This document shows positions 1 through 8,388 of a stretch of DNA of 64,000 bases, piece by piece. Location: NCBI RefSeq assembly GCF_000009265.1, contig NC_008381.1, positions 310,001 through 374,000 of the forward strand, written 5' to 3'. Numbering within the stretch: the stretch's first letter is position 1; every line of letters begins with the position of its first letter. The DNA comes from Rhizobium johnstonii 3841. GTDB taxonomy: Bacteria > Pseudomonadota > Alphaproteobacteria > Rhizobiales > Rhizobiaceae. The position numbers and the translations under genes are program-made. Under the pieces are notes generated by a model that was not told the DNA's origin, searched no databases, and saw nothing but the letters and a program-made list of their open reading frames with translations.

Positions 1-971
1 GCAAAGAGGATCGCAGCAGCTGCATCCGTGCGCGTCGCGCGGCCGGCATCGCAGGCGCGGGCGACGGAATAAACATAGGCGCGCGCCGAATTCAGCGCCA
101 CATACATGTCGGCGATCTTGCCCTGCATCAGCTGGAAATCGCCGATCGCTTTGCCGAATTGCTTGCGATCGCGCACATAGGGCAGCACGACATCGAGGCA
201 GGCTTGCATGATGCCGAGCGGCCCGCCGGCAAGCACGGCACGCTCATAATCGAGGCCAGACATCAGGATCTTCACGCCTTCTCCCTCCCGGCCCATCAGC
301 GCCTCGGCCGGCACCTCGCAATCCTCGAACACCAGTTCGGCCGTATCGCTGCCGCGCATGCCGAGTTTGGAGAGCTTTTTCGAGACGCTGAAACCGGGCA
401 GGCCCTTTTCGATGATGAAGGCGGAAATGCCTTTGGGGCCGGCTGCGGGATCGGTCTTGGCATAGACAACAAGCACATCGGCATGCGGCGCGTTGGTGAT
501 CCAGAACTTGGTGCCGTTCAGAATATAGCGGTCGCCTTTTTTCTCGGCACGCAACCGCATGGAGACAACATCGGAACCGGCGCCGACTTCCGACATGGCG
601 AGTGAACCGACATGTTCGCCGGAGATCAGCTTCGGCAGATGGCGGCGCTTCTGCTCCGGTGAGGCCCAGCGGCGGATCTGGTTGACGCAGAGATTGGAAT
701 GGGCGCCGTAACTCAAGCCGACGGAGGCCGAGGCGCGCGAAACTTCCTCCATGGCGACGACATGATCGAGATAACCGAGACCCGCGCCGCCGAATTCTTC
801 CTCGACGGTGATCCCATGCAGGCCGAGCGCACCCATCTCGGGCCAGAGCTGGCGTGGAAACGTGTTGCTTTCGTCGATCTCCGCAGCCAGTGGAGCAATA
901 TGATCGGCGGCAAACCGGGCCGTCGTTTCACGGATCGCGTCCGCGGTTTCGCCGAGCGAAAAATCAAACAT
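1..971 (-). CDS. ivd: Isovaleryl-CoA dehydrogenase, 3' part cut by window edge
   Basis: FAD-dependent acyl-CoA dehydrogenase of leucine catabolism, oxidising isovaleryl-CoA to 3-methylcrotonyl-CoA. The visible 323 codons give the N-terminal helical domain, the substrate/FAD middle domain (SEVGAGSDVVSMRLRA; FWITNAP) and the start of the C-terminal domain. The segment GLDYERAVLAGGPLGIMQ carries the mid-protein glutamate that serves as catalytic base in the isovaleryl branch, unlike other acyl-CoA dehydrogenases, which use a C-terminal Glu. The start ATG at 971 is preceded by a GGGAGG-type ribosome site. The reading frame runs off position 1, so roughly the last 60 to 70 residues are missing. 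It points away from the BCKDH operon and fits the same pathway; methylcrotonyl-CoA carboxylase genes would be expected to follow outside the window. Confidence 0.9.
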   Translation of the reverse strand, partial: MFDFSLGETADAIRETTARFAADHIAPLAAEIDESNTFPRQLWPEMGALGLHGITVEEEFGGAGLGYLDHVVAMEEVSRASASVGLSYGAHSNLCVNQIRRWASPEQKRRHLPKLISGEHVGSLAMSEVGAGSDVVSMRLRAEKKGDRYILNGTKFWITNAPHADVLVVYAKTDPAAGPKGISAFIIEKGLPGFSVSKKLSKLGMRGSDTAELVFEDCEVPAEALMGREGEGVKILMSGLDYERAVLAGGPLGIMQACLDVVLPYVRDRKQFGKAIGDFQLMQGKIADMYVALNSARAYVYSVARACDAGRATRTDAAAAILF

Positions 972-1086
972 GGCACTCCTCCCGGTGAAATATGTAGCGC
1001 GGGTTGCGGCGGGGTCAAAGTGCCCTTGAATGATGCGGGTGGAGAGCGTTGCGAATTCTTGTCGAGGGCGCGTGAGCGTCATTTTC

Positions 1087-1115
1087 TTGAAAATATGTAA
1101 AATATGGAATATATG
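1087..1115 (+). promoter_or_regulatory. Promoter of first Phd/MazF-like TA pair
   Basis: TTGAAA (1087-1092), a 17-bp spacer and TATATG (1110-1115) form a good sigma-70 promoter 24 bp before the antitoxin ATG. The spacer and -10 contain AATATG-type direct repeats, a plausible site for antitoxin autorepression. The second TA copy at 20169 has the same geometry. Confidence 0.55.
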
Positions 1116-1138
1116 GAAATTAAACCGGAGAGATAATC

Positions 1139-1399
1139 ATGCGACAGTTCACGACAGGTGATCTCAATAAACAGATTGGTGATGTCACCGATGTTGCGAG
1201 TCGCGAGCCTGTTATTCTCACCCGCCACAACAAGCCACGTTTCGTGCTGATGAGCTATGAGCACTATCAGCGGATGCGCAGCGGCGGGGACCCGCGTCGT
1301 GCCCATCACATTTCGGAGATGCCGGACGAGCATGCCGAATTGTTCGACGAGGCGATTGAGCGGCTGGCGCGCGGTGAAAGCTACGACGATGAACCATGA
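1139..1399 (+). CDS. Phd/YefM-type antitoxin
   Basis: An 86-residue antitoxin of the Phd/YefM class. The N-terminal half has the Phd pattern (FTTGDLNKQIGDV, then PVILTRHNKPRFVLMSYEHYQRM), which folds as the dimeric DNA-binding part. The C-terminal half (MPDEHAELFDEAIERLARGE) is acidic and helical and probably wraps the toxin. GGAGAG lies 8 nt before the ATG. The 3' end overlaps the next gene by 11 bp, typical of coupled TA operons. It is clearly paralogous to the antitoxin at 20227, sharing the NKPR core and the following MPDE/D segment. Family membership is solid; activity is not shown. Confidence 0.8.
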   Translation: MRQFTTGDLNKQIGDVTDVASREPVILTRHNKPRFVLMSYEHYQRMRSGGDPRRAHHISEMPDEHAELFDEAIERLARGESYDDEP

Positions 1400-1808
1400 G
1401 TTTCGTCCTGGCGAGGTGATAACCTATCCCTATCTCTGGGCATGGCAACAGCAGCGTGGTGAGACCCAGGGGCGCAAACAGCGCCCAGTCTGTGTCGTCA
1501 TCGCGATCCGCAGTACGAGCGATGGAAACACCCATCTCGTCCTTCTGGCAATCACCACACAGCCGCCGGAGGTGGGAAGGGTTGCCCTGGAAATTCCCGA
1601 TATCGAACGCCGGCGCGCCGGTCTCGGTGATCTCAAACAGAGTTGGATCGTCGTCGACGAATACAATTACGATATCGTCGAGCGATCCTGGTACATCGAG
1701 CCTCATCAGACGGTTCTTGGTCGCTTCAGCAAGTCCTTCATGATGAAGATTGCCGCCATGTTCGCGAAAGCGCGTGGCCAGTCAGGGCGGGTCAACCGAT
1801 TCGATTGA
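1389..1808 (+). CDS. MazF/PemK-like toxin of TA pair 1
   Basis: A 139-residue protein encoded immediately downstream of, and overlapping, the antitoxin. The start chosen is the ATG at 1389 (MNHEFRPGEVI). The reading frame is open further upstream, but that extension is the antitoxin read out of frame. The opening GEVITYPYLW...RGETQGRKQRPVCVV matches the MazF/PemK arrangement, in which a G-D/E-V strand is followed by a loop and a G-R-K-x-RP-V strand; MazF proteins are ribosome-dependent or free mRNA endonucleases. Later blocks (IPDIERRRAGL, SWIVVDEYNYDIV, GRFSKSF) are shared with the toxin at 20493 and define a subfamily. Endonuclease activity is inference. Its 3' end overlaps the convergent AraC gene by 27 bp. 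Confidence 0.7.
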   Translation: MNHEFRPGEVITYPYLWAWQQQRGETQGRKQRPVCVVIAIRSTSDGNTHLVLLAITTQPPEVGRVALEIPDIERRRAGLGDLKQSWIVVDEYNYDIVERSWYIEPHQTVLGRFSKSFMMKIAAMFAKARGQSGRVNRFD

Positions 1809-2816
1809 CATGCCCTCGATTTCCGCTCCGTCTCGGCGAAAGACCTCGGGGCTCTTGCCCATCCATTTCCGGAACGCCCGAAAGAAGGCGCTCGGCTCGG
1901 AATAGCCGAGCTGCACGGCAATCTCACCGATGGTCATCGACGTGTTCAGCAGCAGTTCGACGGCGAGGTCGCGACGGATGTCGTCCTTGATGGCGGCATA
2001 GCTTTGCCCCTCGTCGTGCAGGCGGTGGCGGAGCGTGGAGGGCGGCATGCGCATATCGGCGGCAAGCTCGGCGAAGCTCGACCAGGCAGCCGGCGTGGCC
2101 AGATTCAGTCGCCTTCGAACGGCGGCGGCGATGCCGGCATCGTAGCGGTAGCGCACCAGAATATTGGCGGGCGCGCCGCGCAGGAACTGTTTGAGCGCTT
2201 GTTCGCTGCGCGCCACCGGCAGGTCGAGCAAGGCACTGTCGAAGCCGAGCCGGCTGATGGCTTGCGAGAAACGCACCGGGGCGCCGAAGAAGAGCCGGTA
2301 GTCGGCCCCTTGTTTGGGTTCCGCGCAGCGGAAATCGACGAGCCGGATCGGAATGCGCCGGCCGACCAGCCAGCAGATGATGCCGTGCAGGATGATCCAA
2401 TAGGTGCGGTAGGCGAAGGCCGAACGCGGACCGCCGGCGTCGCTGAGTTCGATCTCGGCCAGACCGTCGCGGATGACGAGCCGTCCCCGGGGATCTTCGA
2501 GCACGACATCGAGGAAGCGCAGCGCCCGGCGGAGCGCCTGACCCAGCGTCGGCGCATGCAGCACACAGTGGCAGAGCAGCGTGAAGCTGCCGCTGCGCAT
2601 CGGCCGTGCGCCCATGCCGAAGAATTCATCGTCGAGCTCGGCGGCGATCGCCAGCCAGAGCGCGCCATAGGTTTCTGCCGAAACCGGCTGATCGACCGGA
2701 GATGCCAGGCCGACGCGGGCAAGGATCGGCGCCGTCGGCTTGCCGAGCCGTCGCAGGCTGTCGAGTGCCTCCTCCACGAAGCCCGGCGCGATCATGCGTC
2801 GTTCGATCTCGGCCAT
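1782..2816 (-). CDS. AraC family transcriptional regulator
   Basis: A 344-residue regulator with an N-terminal ligand/effector domain of the arabinose-binding AraC type (about residues 15-205) and a C-terminal AraC HTH pair (about 235-335; MRMPPSTLRHRLHDEG, then MTIGEIAVQLGYSEPSAFFRAFRKWMG). The start at 2816 is preferred because GAGGA lies 4 to 5 nt upstream; the in-frame ATG at 2867 lacks a ribosome site. It is divergent from the 2950-11021 operon with 133 bp between, so it most likely controls branched-chain acyl-CoA catabolism. That target is inference from position. Confidence 0.85.
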   Translation of the reverse strand: MAEIERRMIAPGFVEEALDSLRRLGKPTAPILARVGLASPVDQPVSAETYGALWLAIAAELDDEFFGMGARPMRSGSFTLLCHCVLHAPTLGQALRRALRFLDVVLEDPRGRLVIRDGLAEIELSDAGGPRSAFAYRTYWIILHGIICWLVGRRIPIRLVDFRCAEPKQGADYRLFFGAPVRFSQAISRLGFDSALLDLPVARSEQALKQFLRGAPANILVRYRYDAGIAAAVRRRLNLATPAAWSSFAELAADMRMPPSTLRHRLHDEGQSYAAIKDDIRRDLAVELLLNTSMTIGEIAVQLGYSEPSAFFRAFRKWMGKSPEVFRRDGAEIEGMSIESVDPP

Positions 2817-2949
2817 TCTATCCTCGCTATGGCAAAACTGGCCGAAATTATGGAGCAGTTCTGTCATCGCTTGCAATAGGTGGAGCGAATAGAATCGTAT
2901 CCGTCGGTTGCGCTTGGAGGGGGCGCGGTCGGCAGGGAGGAAGAGATTT

Positions 2950-3717
2950 ATGCTGATCCGTGGAGCAAGTTTCATCGTGACCGGCGGCGGCTCCGGCTTG
3001 GGTGCGGCAACAGTGCGCGCGCTTGTGGAGGCCGGCGGGCGCGTGACGATCGCCGATCTCAATATGCAAGCGGGCGAAGAAATCGCCCGGGAATTCGGAA
3101 GCGATGCCCGCTTCGTCAAGGCCGATGTAACCGATGGCGAGGAGGGGGCGGCGGCGGTTGCCGCTGCCGTCGAAGCCTTCGGCAGCCTGCGCGGTTTGGT
3201 GAGTTGCGCGGGCGTGGCGCCGGCCGAAAAGGTGATCGGCCGCGACGGGCCGCATCGGCTGGAGAGTTTTGCGCGCACGGTCGGCATCAATCTCATCGGC
3301 ACGTTCAACATGATCCGGCTGGCCGCCGCAGCGATCCAGACTACCGAGCCGGATGCGGAAGGCGAACGCGGCGTCATCGTCAATACGGCCTCGGCTGCAG
3401 CCTTCGACGGCCAGATCGGCCAGGCAGCCTATGCCGCCTCCAAGGGCGGGGTGGCGGCGATGACCTTGCCGATCGCCCGCGAGCTTGCACGTCACGGCAT
3501 TCGCGTCGTGTCGATCGCGCCCGGCATTTTCGAGACACCGATGATGGCTGACATGCCAGCCGAGGTTCAGGCAGCACTCGGCAAGAGCGTGCCCTTTCCG
3601 CCGCGGCTCGGCCGGCCGGCGGAATTTGCCGGGCTGGTGCGTCATATCTTTGAAAACAACATGCTGAACGGCGAGGTCATCCGCCTCGACGGCGCATTGC
3701 GGATGGGCGCGCGCTGA
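2950..3717 (+). CDS. SDR family 3-hydroxyacyl-CoA dehydrogenase (HSD17B10-like)
   Basis: A 255-residue short-chain dehydrogenase. It has the NAD-binding TGGGSGLG near residue 10, NNAG-equivalent SCAG, and the catalytic Tyr-Lys pair in QAAYAASKGGV. The sequence resembles type-2 3-hydroxyacyl-CoA dehydrogenase, which oxidises 2-methyl-3-hydroxybutyryl-CoA in isoleucine breakdown. The start at 2950 (MLIRGAS) follows a strong GGAGG; the open frame upstream to 2908 is not used. It is the first gene of the operon, and its product would feed the thiolase encoded 23 bp downstream. Confidence 0.85.
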   Translation: MLIRGASFIVTGGGSGLGAATVRALVEAGGRVTIADLNMQAGEEIAREFGSDARFVKADVTDGEEGAAAVAAAVEAFGSLRGLVSCAGVAPAEKVIGRDGPHRLESFARTVGINLIGTFNMIRLAAAAIQTTEPDAEGERGVIVNTASAAAFDGQIGQAAYAASKGGVAAMTLPIARELARHGIRVVSIAPGIFETPMMADMPAEVQAALGKSVPFPPRLGRPAEFAGLVRHIFENNMLNGEVIRLDGALRMGAR

Positions 3718-3740
3718 GCGCGTTGCCCAGAGGAGGAAAC

Positions 3741-4928
3741 ATGACATTGCAGGATCCCATCGTCATCGTCGGTGCGGCGCGCACCCCAATTGGCAGCTTT
3801 CAGGGAGAGCTGAAGGAGGCGACAGCGCCGGAACTCGGAGCAACGGCGATCCGCGCGGCGCTGCAGCGGAGCGGCGTCGAGGCTGCGACGATCGAGGAGG
3901 TCGTCTTCGGCTGTGTACTGCCGGCAGGGCAGGGGCAAGCGCCGGCGCGCCAGGCGGCGATCCATGCCGGTCTGCCTTTCGCGACCGCGGCCAGCACCGT
4001 CAACAAGATGTGCGGCTCGGGCATGAAGGCGGTCATGATGGCGCATGACCTGATCGCCGCCGGCAGCGCCTCGGTGGCGGTCGCGGGCGGCATGGAAAGC
4101 ATGACCAATGCGCCCTATCTCCTTGACAAGGCCCGTGGCGGCTACAGGCTCGGCCATGGGCGTGTCGTGGATCACATGTTCCTCGACGGGCTGGAGGATG
4201 CTTATGACAAGGGGCGCTTGATGGGCAGCTTCGCGGAGGATTGCGCCGAGGCCTATCAGTTCACGCGCGAGGCGCAGGATAGCTACGCCATCGCCTCGCT
4301 GGCGCGGGCGCAGAAGGCGATTGCCGAAGGCTGTTTCGACAGTGAGATCGCGGCGGTCACGGTGAAATCGAGCAAAGTCGAGCAGGTGGCGAGCCGCGAC
4401 GAACAGCCCGGAAAAGCGAAGCTGGATAAGATCCCGACGCTGAAGCCCGCCTTCCGCGAGGGCGGCACGGTGACCGCCGCCAATTCCAGCTCGATTTCCG
4501 ATGGCGCGGCAGCGCTGGTGCTGATGCGCCGCTCCGAGGCGGAGCATCGCGGCCTCAAGCCGCTTGCGACTATCCTCGGCCATGCCACGCATTCACAGGC
4601 GCCCAATCTTTTCGCCACGGCGCCGATCGGCGCGCTGCAGAAACTGTCCGATCGCACCGGCCTGCCGCTGTCGGAGGTCGATCTGTTCGAAATCAACGAG
4701 GCTTTCGCCGTCGTTGCCATGGCGGCGATGCGCGATCTCAACCTGCCGCATGAAAAAGTGAATGTGCATGGCGGCGCCTGCGCGCTCGGCCATCCGATCG
4801 GCGCCTCGGGGGCCCGCATCCTGGTGACGCTGCTTGCCGCACTGGAGCGATACGATCTGAAGCGCGGTATGGCCGCGCTCTGCATCGGTGGCGGCGAGGC
4901 GACGGCTGTCGCCATCGAGCGGCAATAG
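3741..4928 (+). CDS. Acetyl-CoA C-acyltransferase (thiolase)
   Basis: A 395-residue thiolase. The acylated nucleophile cysteine lies in VNKMCGSGMKAV (about residue 89), the second-domain histidine block in HGGACALGHPIGASGAR, and the C-terminal catalytic cysteine in AALCIGGGEATA. AGGAGG sits just upstream of the ATG at 3741. In this operon it most likely cleaves 2-methylacetoacetyl-CoA to acetyl-CoA and propionyl-CoA, the last step of isoleucine catabolism. A generic acetoacetyl-CoA thiolase cannot be excluded from sequence alone. Confidence 0.88.
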   Translation: MTLQDPIVIVGAARTPIGSFQGELKEATAPELGATAIRAALQRSGVEAATIEEVVFGCVLPAGQGQAPARQAAIHAGLPFATAASTVNKMCGSGMKAVMMAHDLIAAGSASVAVAGGMESMTNAPYLLDKARGGYRLGHGRVVDHMFLDGLEDAYDKGRLMGSFAEDCAEAYQFTREAQDSYAIASLARAQKAIAEGCFDSEIAAVTVKSSKVEQVASRDEQPGKAKLDKIPTLKPAFREGGTVTAANSSSISDGAAALVLMRRSEAEHRGLKPLATILGHATHSQAPNLFATAPIGALQKLSDRTGLPLSEVDLFEINEAFAVVAMAAMRDLNLPHEKVNVHGGACALGHPIGASGARILVTLLAALERYDLKRGMAALCIGGGEATAVAIERQ

Positions 4929-4944
4929 GAAAGGGAGAGAACAG

Positions 4945-6072
4945 GTGATCCTTTCCGACCTCCAGCAGCAGATCTCAGATCTCGCCCGCGACTTTGCCCG
5001 CGACCGGCTGGCACCGGGGGCGGCCAAACGCGACCGGGAGCATCTCTTCCCGCGCGAGGAATTGAAGGAAATGGGTGAACTCGGGCTGCTCGGCATGCTG
5101 GTGCCGGAAGCCTATGGCGGGTCGGATACCGGTGTGGTCGCCTATGCCGCCGCACTGGAGGAGATTGCCGCCGGCGACGGACCGTGTTCGACGATCATGA
5201 GCGTGCATAGTTCGGTCGGCTGTGTGCCGATCCTGAAATTCGGCACCGAGGAGCAGCGGCAGCGCTTCCTGCCGAAACTGGCCAGCGGCGAATGGATTGG
5301 CGGCTTTGCGCTGACCGAGCCGCAGGCCGGTTCCGATGCTTCCAACCTGAAGACCCGGGCGCGGCGTGACGGCGATTACTACGTGCTCGACGGCTCCAAG
5401 CAATTCATCACCTCGGGAAAGAACGGCGACGTCATCATCGTCTTTGCCGTCACCGATCCCGATGTCGGCAAGAAGGGTATCACCGCCTTCATCGTGCCGA
5501 CCGATACGCCGGGCTACGAAGTGATCCGCGTCGAGGAAAAACTTGGGTTGCATTCCTCCGATACCTGCCAGATCGCCTTCAACAGCATGCGCATTCCGGC
5601 AGAACTCAGGCTCGGTGCGGAAGGCGAGGGCTATCGCATTGCGCTCGCCAATCTCGAGGGCGGGCGGATCGGCATTGCGGCGCAGGCGGTCGGCATGGCG
5701 CGGGCGGCCTTTGAGGCGGCGCGCGACTATGCCCGGGAACGCATCGCGTTTGGCAAGCCGATCGTCGAGCATCAGGCCGTTGCCTTCCGCCTTGCCGATA
5801 TGGCGGTACGGATCGAGGCGGCGCGGCAGCTTGTTTTTCATGCCGCCTCGCTCAGGGAGGCTGGGCTGCCCTGCCTGTCGGAAGCCTCGATGGCGAAGCT
5901 CTTTGCCTCCGAGATGGCCGAGCGCGTCTGTTCCGACGCGATCCAGATCCACGGAGGCTATGGCTACATGGCTGATTATCCGGTCGAGCGCATCTACCGC
6001 GATGTGCGCATCTGCCAGATCTATGAAGGAACGAGTGACGTGCAGCGCATGGTGATCGCCCGCAATCTCTAA
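4945..6072 (+). CDS. Acyl-CoA dehydrogenase (short/branched-chain)
   Basis: A 375-residue flavoprotein of the short-chain acyl-CoA dehydrogenase branch. Features are FALTEPQAGSDASNLKT (FAD/substrate domain), QFITSG, ERIAFGKPIVEHQA, and the C-terminal QIHGGYGYMADYP with catalytic Glu in IYEGTSDVQR. A GTG start at 4945 is chosen because AAGGGAGA lies 7 to 12 nt upstream and the protein then begins in the family register; the frame is open to 4888 inside the thiolase gene. Its place in the operon suggests 2-methylbutyryl-CoA or isobutyryl-CoA as substrate, complementing the isovaleryl enzyme at 1-971. Confidence 0.88.
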   Translation: MILSDLQQQISDLARDFARDRLAPGAAKRDREHLFPREELKEMGELGLLGMLVPEAYGGSDTGVVAYAAALEEIAAGDGPCSTIMSVHSSVGCVPILKFGTEEQRQRFLPKLASGEWIGGFALTEPQAGSDASNLKTRARRDGDYYVLDGSKQFITSGKNGDVIIVFAVTDPDVGKKGITAFIVPTDTPGYEVIRVEEKLGLHSSDTCQIAFNSMRIPAELRLGAEGEGYRIALANLEGGRIGIAAQAVGMARAAFEAARDYARERIAFGKPIVEHQAVAFRLADMAVRIEAARQLVFHAASLREAGLPCLSEASMAKLFASEMAERVCSDAIQIHGGYGYMADYPVERIYRDVRICQIYEGTSDVQRMVIARNL

Positions 6073-6137
6073 GCACCACATCCGGCCCTGCTTCCGGAGG
6101 AGGGGAGCAAGGCCGGCAAAGGGAGGAAAGAAAAAAC

Positions 6138-7370
6138 ATGGTGGATTCCGCTCGTTTGAGCCTGCATGTCCCCGAACCCGCCGTCCGCCCGGGCGGTCAG
6201 CCTGATTTTTCCAATGTCAAGATTGCCAAGGCCGGGTCGGTGCCGCGGCCGGAGGTGGATGTCGCATCCGAAGATATCCGTGACCTCGCCTATTCCATCA
6301 TCCGCGTTTTGAACCGCGAGGGCGAGGCGGTCGGCCCCTGGGCCGGGTCGCTCTCCGACGAGGCGTTGCTGACCGGGCTTCGCGACATGATGAAGCTGCG
6401 TGCCTTCGACGCCCGCATGCTGATGGCGCAGCGGCAGGGCAAGACCTCCTTCTACATGCAGCATCTCGGCGAAGAAGCCGTCAGCTGCGCCTTCCGAAAG
6501 GCGCTCGAGAAGGGAGATATGAATTTCCCGACCTATCGCCAGGCCGGCCTGCTGATTGCCGACGACTATCCGATGGTCGAGATGATGAACCAGATCTACT
6601 CGAACGAGAGCGATCCGCTGCGCGGCCGGCAACTGCCGATCATGTATTCCTCCAAGGAGCACGGCTTCTTCACCATCTCGGGCAATCTCGCCACTCAATA
6701 TGTGCAGGCTGTCGGCTGGGCGATGGCTTCGGCGATCAAGAACGACAGCCGCATTGCCGCCGCCTGGATCGGCGACGGATCGACGGCGGAATCGGATTTC
6801 CACTCGGCGCTCGTTTTCGCCTCGACCTACAAGGCGCCTGTTATTCTTAACATCGTCAACAATCAGTGGGCGATCTCCACCTTCCAGGGCATTGCCCGCG
6901 GTGGCTCCGGCACCTTCGCGGCTCGCGGCCTCGGCTTCGGCATTCCGGCGCTGCGTGTCGACGGAAACGACTATCTCGCCGTCCATGCCGTCGCCCACTG
7001 GGCGGCCGAGCGTGCGCGGCGCAATCTCGGCCCGACACTGATCGAATACGTGACCTATCGCGTCGGCGCGCATTCAACTTCCGACGATCCGAGCGCCTAT
7101 CGGCCCAAGACGGAATCGGAGGCCTGGCCGCTCGGCGATCCCGTGCTGCGGCTGAAGAAACATCTGATCGTCAAGGGCGCATGGTCGGAGGAACGGCATG
7201 TGCAGGCCGAGGCCGAAATCATGGACGAGGTGATCGAGGCGCAGCGCCAGGCAGAGGCGCATGGCACGCTGCATGCCGGTGGCAGGCCTTCGGTGCGCGA
7301 CATTTTCGAGGGCGTCTATGCCGAGATGCCGCCGCATATCCGCCGCCAGCGGCAGAAGGCGGGGTACTGA
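6138..7370 (+). CDS. bkdA1: Branched-chain 2-oxoacid dehydrogenase E1 alpha
   Basis: A 410-residue thiamine-diphosphate-dependent E1 alpha subunit of the branched-chain 2-oxoacid dehydrogenase complex. The ThDP motif is present as GDGSTAESDFHSALVFAS followed by NIVNNQWAIST. The N-terminal extension of about 70 residues before the catalytic domain and the FPTYRQAGLLIADDYPM block fit the bacterial BkdA1 type rather than pyruvate dehydrogenase. GGGAGG lies about 11 nt upstream. A single base separates its stop from the E1 beta start. Confidence 0.93.
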   Translation: MVDSARLSLHVPEPAVRPGGQPDFSNVKIAKAGSVPRPEVDVASEDIRDLAYSIIRVLNREGEAVGPWAGSLSDEALLTGLRDMMKLRAFDARMLMAQRQGKTSFYMQHLGEEAVSCAFRKALEKGDMNFPTYRQAGLLIADDYPMVEMMNQIYSNESDPLRGRQLPIMYSSKEHGFFTISGNLATQYVQAVGWAMASAIKNDSRIAAAWIGDGSTAESDFHSALVFASTYKAPVILNIVNNQWAISTFQGIARGGSGTFAARGLGFGIPALRVDGNDYLAVHAVAHWAAERARRNLGPTLIEYVTYRVGAHSTSDDPSAYRPKTESEAWPLGDPVLRLKKHLIVKGAWSEERHVQAEAEIMDEVIEAQRQAEAHGTLHAGGRPSVRDIFEGVYAEMPPHIRRQRQKAGY

Positions 7371-7371
7371 T

Positions 7372-8385
7372 ATGGCCAGAATGACGATGATCGAGGCCGT
7401 GCGCAGCGCCATGGACGTCTCGATGGCACGTGACGACAATGTCGTCGTTTTCGGCGAGGATGTCGGTTATTTCGGCGGCGTCTTTCGCAGCACACAGGGC
7501 CTGCAGGCAAAATACGGCAGAACGCGCTGCTTCGATACGCCGATCAGCGAATCCGGCATCGTCGGCACGGCGATCGGCATGGCGGCCTATGGGCTGAAAC
7601 CCTGTGTCGAAATTCAGTTCGCCGATTACATGTATCCCGCCTATGACCAGCTGACGCAGGAGGCGGCGCGCATCCGCTACCGTTCCAACGGCGATTTCAC
7701 CTGCCCGATCGTCGTGCGCATGCCGACCGGCGGCGGTATCTTCGGGGGCCAGACGCACAGCCAGAGCCCGGAGGCGCTTTTTACCCATGTCTGCGGGCTG
7801 AAGGTGATCGTGCCTTCCAATCCCTATGACGCCAAAGGCTTGCTGATCGCGGCGATCGAGGATCCCGACCCCGTCATGTTCCTGGAGCCGAAGCGCCTCT
7901 ATAACGGCCCCTTCGACGGCCATCACGAGCGGCCGGTGACGCCCTGGTCGAAACATGACCTCGGGGAGGTGCCCGATGGCCATTACACCATCCCGATCGG
8001 CAAGGCCGAAGTGCGGCGCGCGGGATCGGCGGTGACGGTGATCGCCTACGGCACCATGGTGCATGTGGCGCTTGCCGCGGCCGAGGATGCCGGCATCGAT
8101 GCCGAGGTGATCGATTTGAGAAGCCTGCTGCCGCTCGATCTCGATACCATCGTCAAATCGGTCTCGAAGACGGGACGCTGCGTCGTCGTGCATGAGGCAA
8201 CCCTGACATCCGGCTTCGGCGCCGAGGTGGTGGCGCTGGTGCAGGAGCATTGCTTCTATCATCTCGAAGCGCCGGTGGTGCGCGTTGCCGGCTGGGACAC
8301 GCCCTATCCGCATGCGCAGGAGTGGGACTATTTCCCCGGTCCCGGCCGTGTCGGGCGGGCGCTTGCCGAAGTCATGGAGGCCTGA
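7372..8385 (+). CDS. bkdA2: Branched-chain 2-oxoacid dehydrogenase E1 beta
   Basis: A 337-residue transketolase-like E1 beta subunit. It begins MARMTMIEAVRSAMDVS and has the conserved GEDVGYFGGVF, FDTPISESGIVGTAIGMA, QFADYMYPAYDQ and RMPTGGGIFGGQTHSQSPE blocks, and ends with the GWDTPYPHAQEWDYFPG segment typical of the branched-chain enzyme. The start at 7372 follows E1 alpha by one base, implying coupled translation. With E1 alpha it forms the alpha2beta2 decarboxylase acting on the 2-oxoacids of valine, leucine and isoleucine. Confidence 0.93.
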   Translation: MARMTMIEAVRSAMDVSMARDDNVVVFGEDVGYFGGVFRSTQGLQAKYGRTRCFDTPISESGIVGTAIGMAAYGLKPCVEIQFADYMYPAYDQLTQEAARIRYRSNGDFTCPIVVRMPTGGGIFGGQTHSQSPEALFTHVCGLKVIVPSNPYDAKGLLIAAIEDPDPVMFLEPKRLYNGPFDGHHERPVTPWSKHDLGEVPDGHYTIPIGKAEVRRAGSAVTVIAYGTMVHVALAAAEDAGIDAEVIDLRSLLPLDLDTIVKSVSKTGRCVVVHEATLTSGFGAEVVALVQEHCFYHLEAPVVRVAGWDTPYPHAQEWDYFPGPGRVGRALAEVMEA

Positions 8386-8388
8386 GCC

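Noticed and set aside
965..985. TGGCAC near the ivd start as a possible sigma-54 promoter
   Set aside because: No TTGCA at the required spacing on either strand, so the -12 element is missing.
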